This document shows, piece after piece, positions 42,411 to 50,751 of a stretch of DNA of 64,000 bases. The stretch spans positions 1 through 64,000 of the forward strand of contig QVIN01000001.1 in the NCBI GenBank assembly GCA_003416985.1, in the 5' to 3' direction. Each line of letters starts with the position of its first letter. The stretch's first letter is position 1. The stretch is from Duganella sp. BJB480 (GTDB lineage Bacteria; Pseudomonadota; Gammaproteobacteria; Burkholderiales; Burkholderiaceae_D). A program made the position numbers and the translations under genes. The notes beneath the pieces are model-generated. The model ran no database searches, was not told the origin of the DNA, and saw only the letters and a list, made by a program, of their open reading frames with translations.

Positions 42411-43214
42411 TCAGTCGATGCGCGCTGCCTGGACCGCCTTGCGGAAATCCTCCGCGAAGCCGGGCGCCGGCCGCCACGCCTGGCCCGAGTCGTCGCGCTG
42501 GAACGAGAACTCGCTGTCGAGCAGCGTGGAGGAGGGCAGGCCCGCCGCCGCCAGTTTCGGATCGTCGCGCTCGACCAGCATGCGGCAGCGGTACACGCCG
42601 ACCTGCCGCGAGGCCTGGTTGCACCTGGCGTCCGGCTGCAGATCATGGATCGCGTCGAGTTCGCGCTGGCCCTCGGCGAGCTGGCCCACGCCGGCGAAAA
42701 AAGCTTTGCGCAGCGCCGGCATTCCCATCGGGTCGGGAGTGTAGTGCCGATGACGAAAATGCCGCTTCCAGTCCCACTGTTCCAGGCGCTCCTTGATAAT
42801 CGCCGGCACGCCGCGCTCCATCACAAAGGCGCCCTCGTCGCCTTTCGACTCCAGGGTGTAGCCAAATGGACGCTTGATGCGGCCGAAGGTCAGCGTGCCG
42901 GCGCAGGCGCGGGTGGCGGGCGAGTCGTATTGGCTGATCTGGTGGATGCCGCTGACGGCCGGCATGCCCAGGCGCTCGTTGCCGTGGCCAAGGATGGCCG
43001 CACGCTGCTCTGCCGGGCCGCGTACCATTTTGTCGATGCTGGCCAGGACGCGGTCGTCGTCGCAGTCCGGCAGCGACCTTGCCTTGCGCTCCTGGTGGAC
43101 GCCATAGGAGATGAACAGCAATACCAGCACCCATGCCCACCATGGGCCCGGCAACGAGCCGTCCCAGCGGGCGCGGCGCGGTTTTCGCGGAACTGGAGTG
43201 TTTGAGCGTCGCAC
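42411..43214 (-). CDS. Membrane-anchored protein of unknown function, paralogue of 40957 gene
   Basis: A 267-residue protein with one N-terminal transmembrane helix (GPWWAWVLVLLFISYGVHQE) and a periplasmic domain. The domain repeats the order of elements found in the C-terminal half of the adjacent 462-residue protein: a DCDDDRVLASIDKMVRG helix, VSGIHQISQYDSPATRACAG, FGYTLESKGDEGAFVMERGV, and RCRMLVERDDPKLAAAG. The two probably arose by tandem duplication, with the long one gaining a cytoplasmic helical part. The domain has four or more cysteines. Function unknown. The promoter region is shared divergently with the M1 aminopeptidase gene. Confidence 0.78.
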   Translation of the reverse strand: MRRSNTPVPRKPRRARWDGSLPGPWWAWVLVLLFISYGVHQERKARSLPDCDDDRVLASIDKMVRGPAEQRAAILGHGNERLGMPAVSGIHQISQYDSPATRACAGTLTFGRIKRPFGYTLESKGDEGAFVMERGVPAIIKERLEQWDWKRHFRHRHYTPDPMGMPALRKAFFAGVGQLAEGQRELDAIHDLQPDARCNQASRQVGVYRCRMLVERDDPKLAAAGLPSSTLLDSEFSFQRDDSGQAWRPAPGFAEDFRKAVQAARID

Positions 43215-43283
43215 GGTTTTATGGTCACAAGCGGTGTTATAGTTTCACGATTGTAATTTAAACACGACAATAAGGAGTCGGAT

Positions 43284-45932
43284 ATGCATGCACGCGGCGT
43301 GATGTGGTTGGCGTTGGCCTTGGCTTTTCCTGCAGCACCTGTCTTGGCGCAAACCGCGTCGCCGGTGTTCAATTTCGCCACCGCGCCGGGGCGGCTGCCC
43401 AAGAACGTGGTGCCGCTGGAGTACACCATCGCGCTCACGCCCGATGCCGCCGCCCACACCGTGGCCGGCACCGAGAGCATCGTGCTGGACTTCAAGGCCG
43501 CCAGCGCCGTCATCCAGTTCAACTCGCTGAACCAGACGCTGAGCAAAGTCCTGTTGGACGGCAAGCCGGTGCGTTCCGTGGTGTCGGACGACAAGGCGCA
43601 GCTGACCACCATCAAGCTGGCCCGCCCGGCCGGCCCCGGCCGCCACACGCTGAGCTTTGCCTACACCGGCAAGATCGAGAAGGAACCGCGCGGCCTGTTC
43701 CTGCAGGAGTACGTGACGCCGGCCGGCGCCAAGGACGCGATGCTGACCACCCAGTTCGAGGCCACCGACGCGCGCCGCATGTTCCCCTGCTGGGACGAGC
43801 CGGCCTTCCGCGCCGTGTTCAAGCTCAGCGTGACGGTGCCGGCCAAGTGGGCGGTGTACTCCAACATGCCCGAGAGCGAGCGCAGCGTCAACGGCGAGCT
43901 GGCCACCACCCGCTTCGCGCCGACGCCGAAGATGCCGACCTACCTGGTCGAATTCTCCGGCGGCGACCTGGCGCACATCGCGGCCGAGAGCGATGGCACG
44001 CGGTTCCGCGTGGTCGCGGTCAAGGGCCAGGAGCAGGGCGGCCAGCAGGCGCTGGCCAACGCCCAGCAGATCCTGGCCGACTACAACGACTACTTCGGCG
44101 TGCGCTACCCGCTGCCCAAGCTCGATTCGATCGCCGTGCCCGGCGGCTTCAGCGGCGCCATGGAGAACTGGGGCGCGATCACCTACAACGACCAGGCCCT
44201 GCTGATCACCCCGTCCAGCACCATGGGCAACCGCCAGACCGTCTACAGCATCCAGGCGCACGAGATGGCGCACCAGTGGTTCGGCGACCTGGTGACGATG
44301 GGCTGGTGGGACGAGCTGTGGCTCAACGAAAGCTTCGCCTCCTGGATGGCCGCGCGCCAGACCGACCTGCGCAACCCGAGCTGGCGCTGGTGGGAGCACC
44401 AGGACGAGAGCAAGGAGGGCGCGATGAGCGCCGACGCCCGCGCCACCTCGCACGCCATCGTGCAGCACGTGACCAACGAGCTGCAGGCGAGCAGCGCCTT
44501 CGACCCGGCCATCACCTACAGCAAGGGCCAGGCCGTGCTGCGCATGCTGGAGGCGCACATGGGCGCCGACAACTTCCGCAGCGGCATCCGCGCCTACATG
44601 AAGACGCACGCCTACTCGAACACCCTCAGCGGCGACCTGTGGCGGGCGCTGGACGGCGCCGGCGCCGGCCCGGTGAGCGACATCGCCCGCGCCTGGACCT
44701 CGCAGCCGGGCTTCCCGCTGGTGTCGGTGACGGCCAGCTGCGACGCCGCCGGCGCGCGCACGATCGCCTTGACGCAGCAGCGCTTCCTGTTGCAGGGGCT
44801 GGGCAGCGGCAAGGGCCGCTGGCCGGTGCCGCTGCAGGTGCGCAGCGGAACCGGCGCGCCCAAGCCGGTGCTGTTCGACGGCGACCGGCAGAGCGTGCCC
44901 GCCGGCCGCTGCGACGAGGCGCTGAGCATCAACGCCGGCGCGGTCGGCTACTTCCGCGTCGCCTACGACGACGCCACGCTGGCTCGCATCACCCAGTCCT
45001 TCGCCAGCGTGCCGGAAGCGGACCGCATCGCGCTGCTGGACGACCAGTGGGCGCTGGTGGGCGCCGGCGCGCAGCCGCTGGCCAGCTACCTGGCGCTGGC
45101 CTCGGCCATGGGCGACACCGCCAACCAGCGCGCCTGGGAGCAGATCACCGGCGCGCTCGACACCATCGAGACCGCCGAGCGCGGCACCGCCGGCCACGCC
45201 GCCTTCGCCGCCTACGCGCGCTCCATCGTCAAGCCGCTGTCGGTCAAGCTGGGCTGGGATGCCCGCGCGGACGAGTCGCCGGGCATGCAGAAGCTGCGCC
45301 GCTCGCTGCTGGCCGACCTGGGCGGCTGGGGCGATCCGGAGGTGCTGGCCGAGGCGCGCAAGCGCTTCGCCGCCTTCGCCGCCGATCGCGCCGCCATCTC
45401 CGCCGACGACCAGCTGATGGTGCTGGCCATCGTGGCCCGGCACGCCACGGCGGCCGAGTTCGAGCAGCTGCACGCGATCGCCAAGTCGGCCAGGAACGAG
45501 ACGGAGTTGCGCCGTTACTACACGGCGCTGATGCAGGTGCGCGATCCGGCGCTGGCGGAGAAGGCCGCCGCGATCGCGCTGTCGGACGAGATCCCCAAGC
45601 AGGCCGACATGGCGCGCATCGGCCTGGTGGGCATGCTGGGCGGCGAGCATCCGCAGCTGTCCTGGTCGGTGTTCACGCAGAACGCCGAGCGCCTGATCGC
45701 GCCGCACCAGCCGTTCGGCCCGATGATACTGGCCCAGTACACGCCGGAGCTGTTCTGGCGCGCGCTGCCGCCCGAGCAACTGGAGGCCTGGATCAAGGGC
45801 AAGGTGCCGGCCGACCTGCTGCCCAACCTGGCGCGCGGCATGGAGGTGGCGCGCTTCAAGCTGGCCGAGAAGGCCATGCTGGTCAAGGCCACCGACGCCT
45901 ACCTGGCCGGCAAGCTGGCGCGGGCCGACTAG
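43284..45932 (+). CDS. Secreted M1-family zinc aminopeptidase
   Basis: An 882-residue peptidase with a signal peptide (MHARGVMWLALALAFPAAPV, cleaving near LAQT). M1 hallmarks are complete: exopeptidase motif GAMENWG (~290) and zinc site HEMAH with His326, Glu327, His330 and Glu349, followed by ESFASW. N-terminal beta and C-terminal armadillo-like helical domains are of usual length. It removes N-terminal residues from peptides in the periplasm or outside the cell. The ATG follows AAGGAG. It is monocistronic; the next gene starts 84 bp on. Confidence 0.93.
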   Translation: MHARGVMWLALALAFPAAPVLAQTASPVFNFATAPGRLPKNVVPLEYTIALTPDAAAHTVAGTESIVLDFKAASAVIQFNSLNQTLSKVLLDGKPVRSVVSDDKAQLTTIKLARPAGPGRHTLSFAYTGKIEKEPRGLFLQEYVTPAGAKDAMLTTQFEATDARRMFPCWDEPAFRAVFKLSVTVPAKWAVYSNMPESERSVNGELATTRFAPTPKMPTYLVEFSGGDLAHIAAESDGTRFRVVAVKGQEQGGQQALANAQQILADYNDYFGVRYPLPKLDSIAVPGGFSGAMENWGAITYNDQALLITPSSTMGNRQTVYSIQAHEMAHQWFGDLVTMGWWDELWLNESFASWMAARQTDLRNPSWRWWEHQDESKEGAMSADARATSHAIVQHVTNELQASSAFDPAITYSKGQAVLRMLEAHMGADNFRSGIRAYMKTHAYSNTLSGDLWRALDGAGAGPVSDIARAWTSQPGFPLVSVTASCDAAGARTIALTQQRFLLQGLGSGKGRWPVPLQVRSGTGAPKPVLFDGDRQSVPAGRCDEALSINAGAVGYFRVAYDDATLARITQSFASVPEADRIALLDDQWALVGAGAQPLASYLALASAMGDTANQRAWEQITGALDTIETAERGTAGHAAFAAYARSIVKPLSVKLGWDARADESPGMQKLRRSLLADLGGWGDPEVLAEARKRFAAFAADRAAISADDQLMVLAIVARHATAAEFEQLHAIAKSARNETELRRYYTALMQVRDPALAEKAAAIALSDEIPKQADMARIGLVGMLGGEHPQLSWSVFTQNAERLIAPHQPFGPMILAQYTPELFWRALPPEQLEAWIKGKVPADLLPNLARGMEVARFKLAEKAMLVKATDAYLAGKLARAD

Positions 45933-46016
45933 ACGCGGCACTCTATTTTTTGCGGGGAAGCTTGCCCGTCCGTTCACGTACACTAGTCGGATCATAAAAA
46001 CGAGACGGACGGAGAC

Positions 46017-46541
46017 ATGACCACCCGCAGATCTTTCCTCAAGATCGGCGCGGCCGGCGCGCTATTGCTCGCAGCCGGCGGCGCCGCCTATCGCCTGACC
46101 CATCCCCCCGCGGCGCCGACGGCGTTCGTCCTCGACGGCGAGGCCGGCGCGGTGCTGGCCGCCATCGTGCCGGCGATGCTGGGGCCGGTGCTGCCGGCCG
46201 ACGCCGCCGCCCGTCGGGCCGCGCTGGACGGCGCCACCGCGCGCACGCTGGCCGCCATCCACGGCCTGCCGCTGGCCACCCAAAAGGAAGTGCAGGACCT
46301 GTTCGGCCTGCTGGCGCTGGCGCCCGCGCGGCGCTGGCTGGCCGGCGTGTCCGGCGGCTGGCGCGAGGCCGCGCCGCAGGAGGTGGCCGCCTTCCTGGAG
46401 AACTGGCGCCATCACCGCCTCGGCATGCTGCAGACGGCCTATTTGGCGCTGCATGATCTGATCCTCGGCTCGTGGTACGCGGAGCCGTCGACTTGGGCCG
46501 GCATCGGCTATCCCGGCCCGCTGAAGGAGCTGCAGAAATGA
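46017..46541 (+). CDS. Tat-exported small subunit of a GMC dehydrogenase (gluconate dehydrogenase subunit 3-like)
   Basis: A 174-residue protein with a twin-arginine signal (TTRRSFLKIGAAGALLLAAG). The helical mature part (VLAAIVPAMLGPVLPADAAA, then LGMLQTAYLALHDLILGSWY and STWAGIGYPGP) is typical of the small subunit that accompanies flavin GMC dehydrogenases. It probably carries the folded flavoprotein across the inner membrane by the Tat path. Its TGA overlaps the ATG of the next gene by 4 bp. No cytochrome c subunit gene follows. Confidence 0.85.
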   Translation: MTTRRSFLKIGAAGALLLAAGGAAYRLTHPPAAPTAFVLDGEAGAVLAAIVPAMLGPVLPADAAARRAALDGATARTLAAIHGLPLATQKEVQDLFGLLALAPARRWLAGVSGGWREAAPQEVAAFLENWRHHRLGMLQTAYLALHDLILGSWYAEPSTWAGIGYPGPLKELQK

Positions 46542-48205
46542 CGAATATGGGCAATGCGACCAATATCCCCATCGCCGCCGCCAAGGGCCCGATTCCCGAT
46601 CCGATCCAGGCCGGGCTGGCCGCCGGCTGGCGCGTGACCGACTGCGCGCGGCTGGACGCCGACCTGACGCTGGAGGCCGACGTGGTCATCGTCGGCAGCG
46701 GCGCCGGCGGCGGCGTCAGCGCCGAGATCCTGGCGCTGTCCGGCCTGCGCGTGCTGATCGTCGAGGAGGGCGCGCTGCGCTCCTCGTCCGATTTCAACAT
46801 GAAGGAGGCCGAGGCCTATCCGCAGCTGTACCAGGAATCGGCCGCGCGCAAGACGCGCGACAAGGGCATCAACATCCTGCAGGGCCGCACCGTCGGCGGC
46901 AGCACCACCGTCAACTGGACCAGCAGCTTCCGCACGCCCGACATCACGCTGGCGTATTGGAATAAACAGTATGGTTTAAAGGACTACACGCCGGAACAAC
47001 TGGCGCCGTGGTTCGGCATGATGGAGCAGCGCCTCAACGTCATGGACTGGCCGGCCGCGCCCAACGAGAACAACGACCTGCTGCGGCGCGGCGCGGCCAA
47101 GCTGGGCATCCCGACCGCGCTGATACGGCGCAACGTCAACGGCTGCTGGAACCTGGGCTACTGCGGCATGGGCTGCCCGACCAACGCCAAGCAGTCGATG
47201 CTGGTCACCACCATCCCGTCGGCGCTGACGCAGGGCGCCACGCTGCTCACGCGCGCGCGCGCCGAGCGCTTCGTGATCCGGGGCGACAAGGTGGCGCAGC
47301 TCGACTGCGTGGCGCTGGACGCCTCCGGCCACGCGCCGACCGGGCGCCGCATCACCCTGCGCGCGCGGCACTACATCGCCGCCGGCGGCGCCATCAACAC
47401 GCCGGCGCTGCTGCTGCGCTCGGGCGCGCCCGATCCGCACGGCCTGCTGGGCAAGCGCACCTTCCTGCATCCGGTGGTGATCTCGGCCGGCACCTTCGCG
47501 CAGCGCGTGGACGGCTACGCCGGCGCGCCGCAGACCGTGTACTCCGACCACTTCCTGCACAACGCGCCGATAGACGGCCCGATGGGTTACAAGCTGGAAG
47601 TGCCGCCGCTGCATCCGCTGCTGCTGGCCACCACGGTGGCCGGCTTCGGCGCGCAGCACGCGGCCGAGATGGCGCAGTTCCCGCACAAGCAGGTGATCCT
47701 GGCGCTGCTGCGCGACGGCTTCCACGCCGGCGCGCCAGGCGGCAGCGTGGCGCTGGACGGCGCCGGCGCGCCGGTGCTCGACTATCCGATCGGCGATTTC
47801 ATCTGGGACGGCGCGCGCCGCGCGCTGCTGACCATGGCCGAGATCCAGTTCGCGGCCGGCGCCACGGACGTGTCGCCGGTGCACGAGTCGGCGCCGCGCT
47901 ACACCAGCTGGGCGCAGGCCCGGGACGGCATCGCCGCGTTGCCGCTCAAGCTGCTGGCCACGCGCGTGGTGTCGGCGCACGTGATGGGCGGCTGCGCCAT
48001 GGCGGGCGACGAGCGCCAGGGCGTGGCCGGCGCCGACGGCCGCTACCGCGGCCTGGCCAACCTGTCGGTGCACGACGGCTCGCTGTTCCCGACCTCGATC
48101 GGCGCCAATCCGCAGCTGTCGATCTACGGCATTGTGGCGCGCCTGGCCAGCGAGCTGGCGCAGCAGCTGACCGGCAAGCCGGCGGCCGTCCCGGTGCGCG
48201 CCTGA
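46538..48205 (+). CDS. GMC-family flavin oxidoreductase
   Basis: A 555-residue GMC oxidoreductase. The FAD ADP-binding motif is VVIVGSGAGGGVSAEILA at ~48-65, and the family segments LQGRTVGGSTTVNWTSSFR and AAGGAINTPALLLRSG are present. The C-terminal SAHVMGGCAMAGDERQGV and IGANPQLSIYGIVAR motifs are also there; the active-site base is a His in the C-terminal third. It has no signal peptide, so export would depend on the Tat subunit encoded just before it (4-bp overlap). It oxidises an alcohol or sugar-like substrate; the electron acceptor is not evident. Start ATG is preceded by AAGGAG. Confidence 0.88.
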   Translation: MTNMGNATNIPIAAAKGPIPDPIQAGLAAGWRVTDCARLDADLTLEADVVIVGSGAGGGVSAEILALSGLRVLIVEEGALRSSSDFNMKEAEAYPQLYQESAARKTRDKGINILQGRTVGGSTTVNWTSSFRTPDITLAYWNKQYGLKDYTPEQLAPWFGMMEQRLNVMDWPAAPNENNDLLRRGAAKLGIPTALIRRNVNGCWNLGYCGMGCPTNAKQSMLVTTIPSALTQGATLLTRARAERFVIRGDKVAQLDCVALDASGHAPTGRRITLRARHYIAAGGAINTPALLLRSGAPDPHGLLGKRTFLHPVVISAGTFAQRVDGYAGAPQTVYSDHFLHNAPIDGPMGYKLEVPPLHPLLLATTVAGFGAQHAAEMAQFPHKQVILALLRDGFHAGAPGGSVALDGAGAPVLDYPIGDFIWDGARRALLTMAEIQFAAGATDVSPVHESAPRYTSWAQARDGIAALPLKLLATRVVSAHVMGGCAMAGDERQGVAGADGRYRGLANLSVHDGSLFPTSIGANPQLSIYGIVARLASELAQQLTGKPAAVPVRA

Positions 48206-48232
48206 CCGGCCAGTCCGGGGTATGATGGCGGC

Positions 48233-49177
48233 ATGATCAAACGCTGGATTATCCTGCTGCTGCTGGTGCAGGCCGGCGCCGCGCTGGCGCTGGCGGTCGG
48301 CTTGCATCTGGTGTGGCGGCCGGCGTGGGAAGCGCCGCTCAACGCGCCGCTGACGGCGCTGGCCTACGGCGCGCTCGGCCTGGCCTGCGTGCTGCTGGTG
48401 CGGATGGCGCTGTCGGCCAACAACTTCCTGCTCAGCTCGCGCGCGGGCAAGGGCGCGGCCACGCCGGCCGGCCACGCGCTCAACCCGGCCCGCGCCGCCG
48501 GCCTGTTCCTGCACGAATTCCGCGCCTCGATGCTGGCCTCCAGTTTTGACATGCTGCGTCCGCTCGGCATGCAACTGCAGCCGCAGGCGCGCGGCCTGCC
48601 GGTGCTGCTGATCCACGGCTACGCCTGCAACAGCGGCTACTGGCGCCCGCTGAGCGCGCGGCTGGCGCGCGCCAGCATCAGCCACTACGGCATCGACCTG
48701 GAACCGCCGGGCGCGTCGATCGACGCCTACGTGCCGCAGGTGCAGGCCGCCATCGAGCGGCTGTGCGCCGAGACTGGCAGCAAGCAAGTCATCATCGTCG
48801 GCCACAGCATGGGCGGGCTGGTGGCGCGCGCCTGGCTGCGCCGCCACGGCGCGGACGCGGTGGCGCGCGTGATCACGCTGGGCACGCCGCACCACGGCAC
48901 CGCGCTGGCCCATCTGGGGCCGGGCGGCAATGCGGTGCAGATGCGCTACCGCAGCGAGTGGCTGGCGGCGCTGGCGGCGTCCGAGGCAAATCCGCAACGC
49001 GGGCTGATCAGCTCCATCTACTCTGTCCACGACAACATCGTGGCGCCGCAGGATTCCGGCGCGCTGCCGGGCGCGCGCAACCTGGAGTTCGGGGCGATCG
49101 GCCATGTGGCGCTGGGCCGCCATCCGGCCATCCTGCGCTGTACGATGGAGGAAATCGTAACTGCCGCCCGTTTGTGA
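48233..49177 (+). CDS. Membrane-anchored alpha/beta hydrolase (lipase-like)
   Basis: A 314-residue protein. Two N-terminal hydrophobic helices (WIILLLLVQAGAALALAVGL and ALAYGALGLACVLLVRMAL) precede the alpha/beta-hydrolase domain. Nucleophile motif GHSMGG has Ser192, LLIHGYACNSGYW supplies the oxyanion hole, VHDNIVAPQDSG gives the Asp and GAIGHVALG the His. TLGTPHHGTALAHLG is typical of triacylglycerol-lipase and PGAP1-like members. It probably hydrolyses ester bonds at the membrane surface. It begins 27 bp after the GMC gene and could be in the same transcript. Confidence 0.85.
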   Translation: MIKRWIILLLLVQAGAALALAVGLHLVWRPAWEAPLNAPLTALAYGALGLACVLLVRMALSANNFLLSSRAGKGAATPAGHALNPARAAGLFLHEFRASMLASSFDMLRPLGMQLQPQARGLPVLLIHGYACNSGYWRPLSARLARASISHYGIDLEPPGASIDAYVPQVQAAIERLCAETGSKQVIIVGHSMGGLVARAWLRRHGADAVARVITLGTPHHGTALAHLGPGGNAVQMRYRSEWLAALAASEANPQRGLISSIYSVHDNIVAPQDSGALPGARNLEFGAIGHVALGRHPAILRCTMEEIVTAARL

Positions 49178-49250
49178 TTTTGTGTGAATTTTGCCGTGGC
49201 CGCTTACTGTATGTTTATTGTTATGTAACGGCAGACTACAAGGCGACACA

Positions 49251-50735
49251 ATGGATATCGACTTTGGCACGCTGATCCTCAATGAAACGCCGGACGCCGT
49301 GGTGCTGACCTCGCTGGAGGGAGAGGTGGTCTGCTGGACCAACGGCGCGCGGGCGATGTTCGGCTACAGCAGCGACGAGGCGGTGGGATGCCGCTTGGCC
49401 GACCTGATCGTGCCGTCCGGCCTGGACGGCGACGAGGGCGACGTGGTGCGCGAGACCCTGCGCAGCGGCGCCTCCAACTACGAATCGATGCGCCACGCCA
49501 AGGACGGCACGCTGGTGTACATCGACAGCTCGTCCAAGCTGCTGCGCGACGCCGGAGGCCGGCCCGAGTACATTTTGTGGACTAAAAAAGACGTCACCGC
49601 GCTCAAGGTGCTGCGCGACGCCAAGCTGGTGCAGGCGCGCTTCGGCGGCCTGCTGGAGTCGCTGCCGGACGCCATCGTGCTGGCCAACGCCGGCGGCCGC
49701 GTGGTGCTGGTCAACGAGCAGGCCGAGGCGCTGTTCGGCTACCCGCGCGGCGCCATGCGCGGCATGGCGCTCGAGCAGCTGATGCCGGCGCGCTTCCGCC
49801 ACGGCCATGTGCGCTACCGGCGCGACTTCCACGCGCAGCCGGTGGTGCGCCCGATGGGCGGCGGCCGCGAGCTGTACGGCCTGCGCAGCGACGGCGTGGA
49901 ATTCCCGGTCGAGATCAGCCTGAGCCCGATCCTCACGGAGGAGGGCACGCTGGTGATGAGCGCGATCCGCGACACCAGCGAACGCCGGCGGATCGAGCGT
50001 TCGTTGCAGGAAAAGAACGCCGAACTGGCGCGCGCCAACGCCGCCAAGGACCGGTTTTTGAACGGCATGTCGCATGAATTGCGCACGCCGCTGAACGCGA
50101 TCATCGGTTTTACGGGTACTATGTTGATGAAGTTGCCTGGGCCCATTAATGACGATCAGGAAAAACAACTACGCACGGTGCAACACAGCGCCCGCCATCT
50201 GTTATCCTTGATCAACGATCTGCTGGAACTGACCCAGATCGAGACCGGCAGCCTGAAGCTGGACATGGCGCCGCTGTCGTGCCGCCAGCTGATCGACGAG
50301 GTGTTGTTGCTGTTTAGGCCGCAGGCCCAGCACAAGGGGCTGGCGCTGGATTTCGTCGGCGTGCCCGACGAGCTGGTGGTGATGGCCGACCGCCGCGCGC
50401 TGCAACAGATACTGATGAATTTGCTCCACAACGCGCTCAAGTTCACCGACCGGGGCGCGGTCACGGTGCGGCTGGAGCAGGGCGTGCGTCACGAGCGTCC
50501 CTGCGCCATGATCAGCATCAGCGACACCGGCATCGGCATCGCCGACGAGGACCGGGCCACGCTGTTCCAGGCCTTCTCGCAGCTGGAGGCCGGCAAGTTG
50601 CGGGAGCTGGAGGGAACCGGGCTGGGCTTGCATCTGAGCCAGCGCCTGGCCGCCATGCTGCATGGCGAAATTTTGTTTGACAGCACATCCGGCGCCGGGA
50701 GTTGTTTCACCCTGGCGCTGCCGTTGGAACGATGA
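49251..50735 (+). CDS. PAS-PAS sensor histidine kinase
   Basis: A 494-residue soluble kinase. The first PAS domain spans ~8-125 (NETPDAVVLTSLEGEVVCWT), the second ~130-255 (LPDAIVLANAGGRVVLVNEQ, ending SAIRDTSERRRIERSL). HisKA has His275 in GMSHELRTPLNAIIGF. The HATPase domain has MNLLHNALKFTDRG, SDTGIGIADEDRA and GTGLGLHLSQRL. It is followed after 16 bp by a giant multi-receiver c-di-GMP protein, which is its obvious partner. The ATG at 49251 has AAGGCG upstream; an earlier in-frame start lacks a good site. Confidence 0.9.
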   Translation: MDIDFGTLILNETPDAVVLTSLEGEVVCWTNGARAMFGYSSDEAVGCRLADLIVPSGLDGDEGDVVRETLRSGASNYESMRHAKDGTLVYIDSSSKLLRDAGGRPEYILWTKKDVTALKVLRDAKLVQARFGGLLESLPDAIVLANAGGRVVLVNEQAEALFGYPRGAMRGMALEQLMPARFRHGHVRYRRDFHAQPVVRPMGGGRELYGLRSDGVEFPVEISLSPILTEEGTLVMSAIRDTSERRRIERSLQEKNAELARANAAKDRFLNGMSHELRTPLNAIIGFTGTMLMKLPGPINDDQEKQLRTVQHSARHLLSLINDLLELTQIETGSLKLDMAPLSCRQLIDEVLLLFRPQAQHKGLALDFVGVPDELVVMADRRALQQILMNLLHNALKFTDRGAVTVRLEQGVRHERPCAMISISDTGIGIADEDRATLFQAFSQLEAGKLRELEGTGLGLHLSQRLAAMLHGEILFDSTSGAGSCFTLALPLER

Positions 50736-50751
50736 ACAAGGGGAGCCCAAC

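Noticed and set aside
43245..45995. Long minus-strand open frame opposite the M1 aminopeptidase
   Set aside because: Shadow of a gene with intact HExxH-E and GAMEN motifs; the translation is Gln/Arg/Val/Gly-rich with no fold signal.
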